A stretch of 14,700 bases of DNA, from NCBI GenBank assembly GCA_001275005.1, contig JWZX01001264.1, forward strand, positions 1 to 14,700. Direction: 5' to 3'. A program made the position numbers and the translations under genes. Shown here piece after piece: positions 14,567 through 14,700 of this stretch. Position 1 is the first letter of the stretch; every line of letters starts with the position of its first letter. Origin of the DNA: Chrysochromulina tobinii. Lineage: Eukaryota > Haptophyta > Prymnesiales > Chrysochromulinaceae. A model generated the notes under the pieces. The model saw nothing but the letters and a program-made list of their open reading frames with translations. It searched no databases and was not told where the DNA came from.

Positions 14567-14612
14567 CGACTCCGGCAAAGGCCCCTGCCTTGCCTGGTCG
14601 ACCGCCTCACGC

Positions 14613-14700
14613 TTAGAAGATGGTGGGGGGGGCGGCGCCGCCGAGGCCGCCGGTCGGGTAGAGGGCGTCGACGCCGAGGAGCTCGTGGACGAGGCAGCCG
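14613..14700 (-). CDS. C-terminal fragment of a possible gene running off the right edge
   Basis: A minus-strand frame enters from beyond the window and ends at TAA (14615-14613). The last 28 residues read as ordinary folded-protein sequence, GCLVHELLGVDALYPTGG, then a Gly/Ala/Pro run ending TIF. Other frames here are Arg-rich or stop. I do not recognise the family, and the stretch is short enough that chance openness is possible. Confidence 0.35.
   Translation of the reverse strand, partial: GCLVHELLGVDALYPTGGLGGAAPPTIF

Larger units (their letters stand above)
14183..14612. other. eIF5A promoter region and 3' spacer of the next gene
   Basis: No gene is supported. It holds a TACATGTA about 130 bp upstream of the eIF5A ATG, a C-rich run (14393-14399), a palindrome (14465-14476) and an imperfect 72-bp tandem repeat (about 14424-14566). 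Confidence 0.45.

Overview
The window looks like nuclear DNA from a GC-rich unicellular eukaryote, most plausibly a haptophyte or a related alga with a complex plastid. The support is three in-frame GT-AG introns that restore conserved domains (97, 99 and 187 nt), genes on both strands with no operons or ribosome-binding sites, recognisably eukaryotic families (eIF5A, HMG-box, ML/NPC2-like), very Ala/Pro/Ser-rich coding sequence and two FkbM-type methyltransferases. The lineage is an inference; no rRNA, tRNA or organelle gene is present to fix it.

Layout. 1-430: promoter-like leader. 431-1285 (+): secreted protein joining an ML-like lipid-binding domain to an I29 cysteine-protease propeptide domain. 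1534-2215 (-): two-exon gene for a small charged protein with a signal peptide and a twin-arginine hydrophobic segment. 2428-2913 (+): HMG-box protein, divergent from the previous gene across about 210 bp. 2914-3969: repeat-rich spacer. About 3970-5082 (+): FkbM-family methyltransferase with an in-frame 99-nt intron. 5083-6148: spacer. 6149-9916 (+): 1255-residue disordered, repeat-containing protein of unknown role. 9917-10693: convergent 3' spacer. 10694-11617 (-): second, distantly related FkbM methyltransferase. 11618-13608: accessory-looking region with three copies of a hairpin-rich dispersed repeat and a small possible zinc-binding ORF. 13609-14182 (-): eIF5A-like gene in two exons whose hypusine loop lacks the lysine that is normally modified. 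14613-14700 (-): possible C-terminus of a further gene running off the right edge.

The genes do not form one obvious pathway. The two FkbM enzymes may O-methylate glycans or other small substrates. The HMG-box and eIF5A-like proteins are informational. The secreted and plastid-like small proteins are separate. The strongest unexplained signals are the eIF5A-like protein without the hypusine lysine, the 138-bp near-identical repeat pair with a shorter third copy, six intergenic TACATGTA palindromes, a 27-bp identity between the large disordered-protein gene and the start of the second FkbM gene, and the ML-I29 domain pairing.
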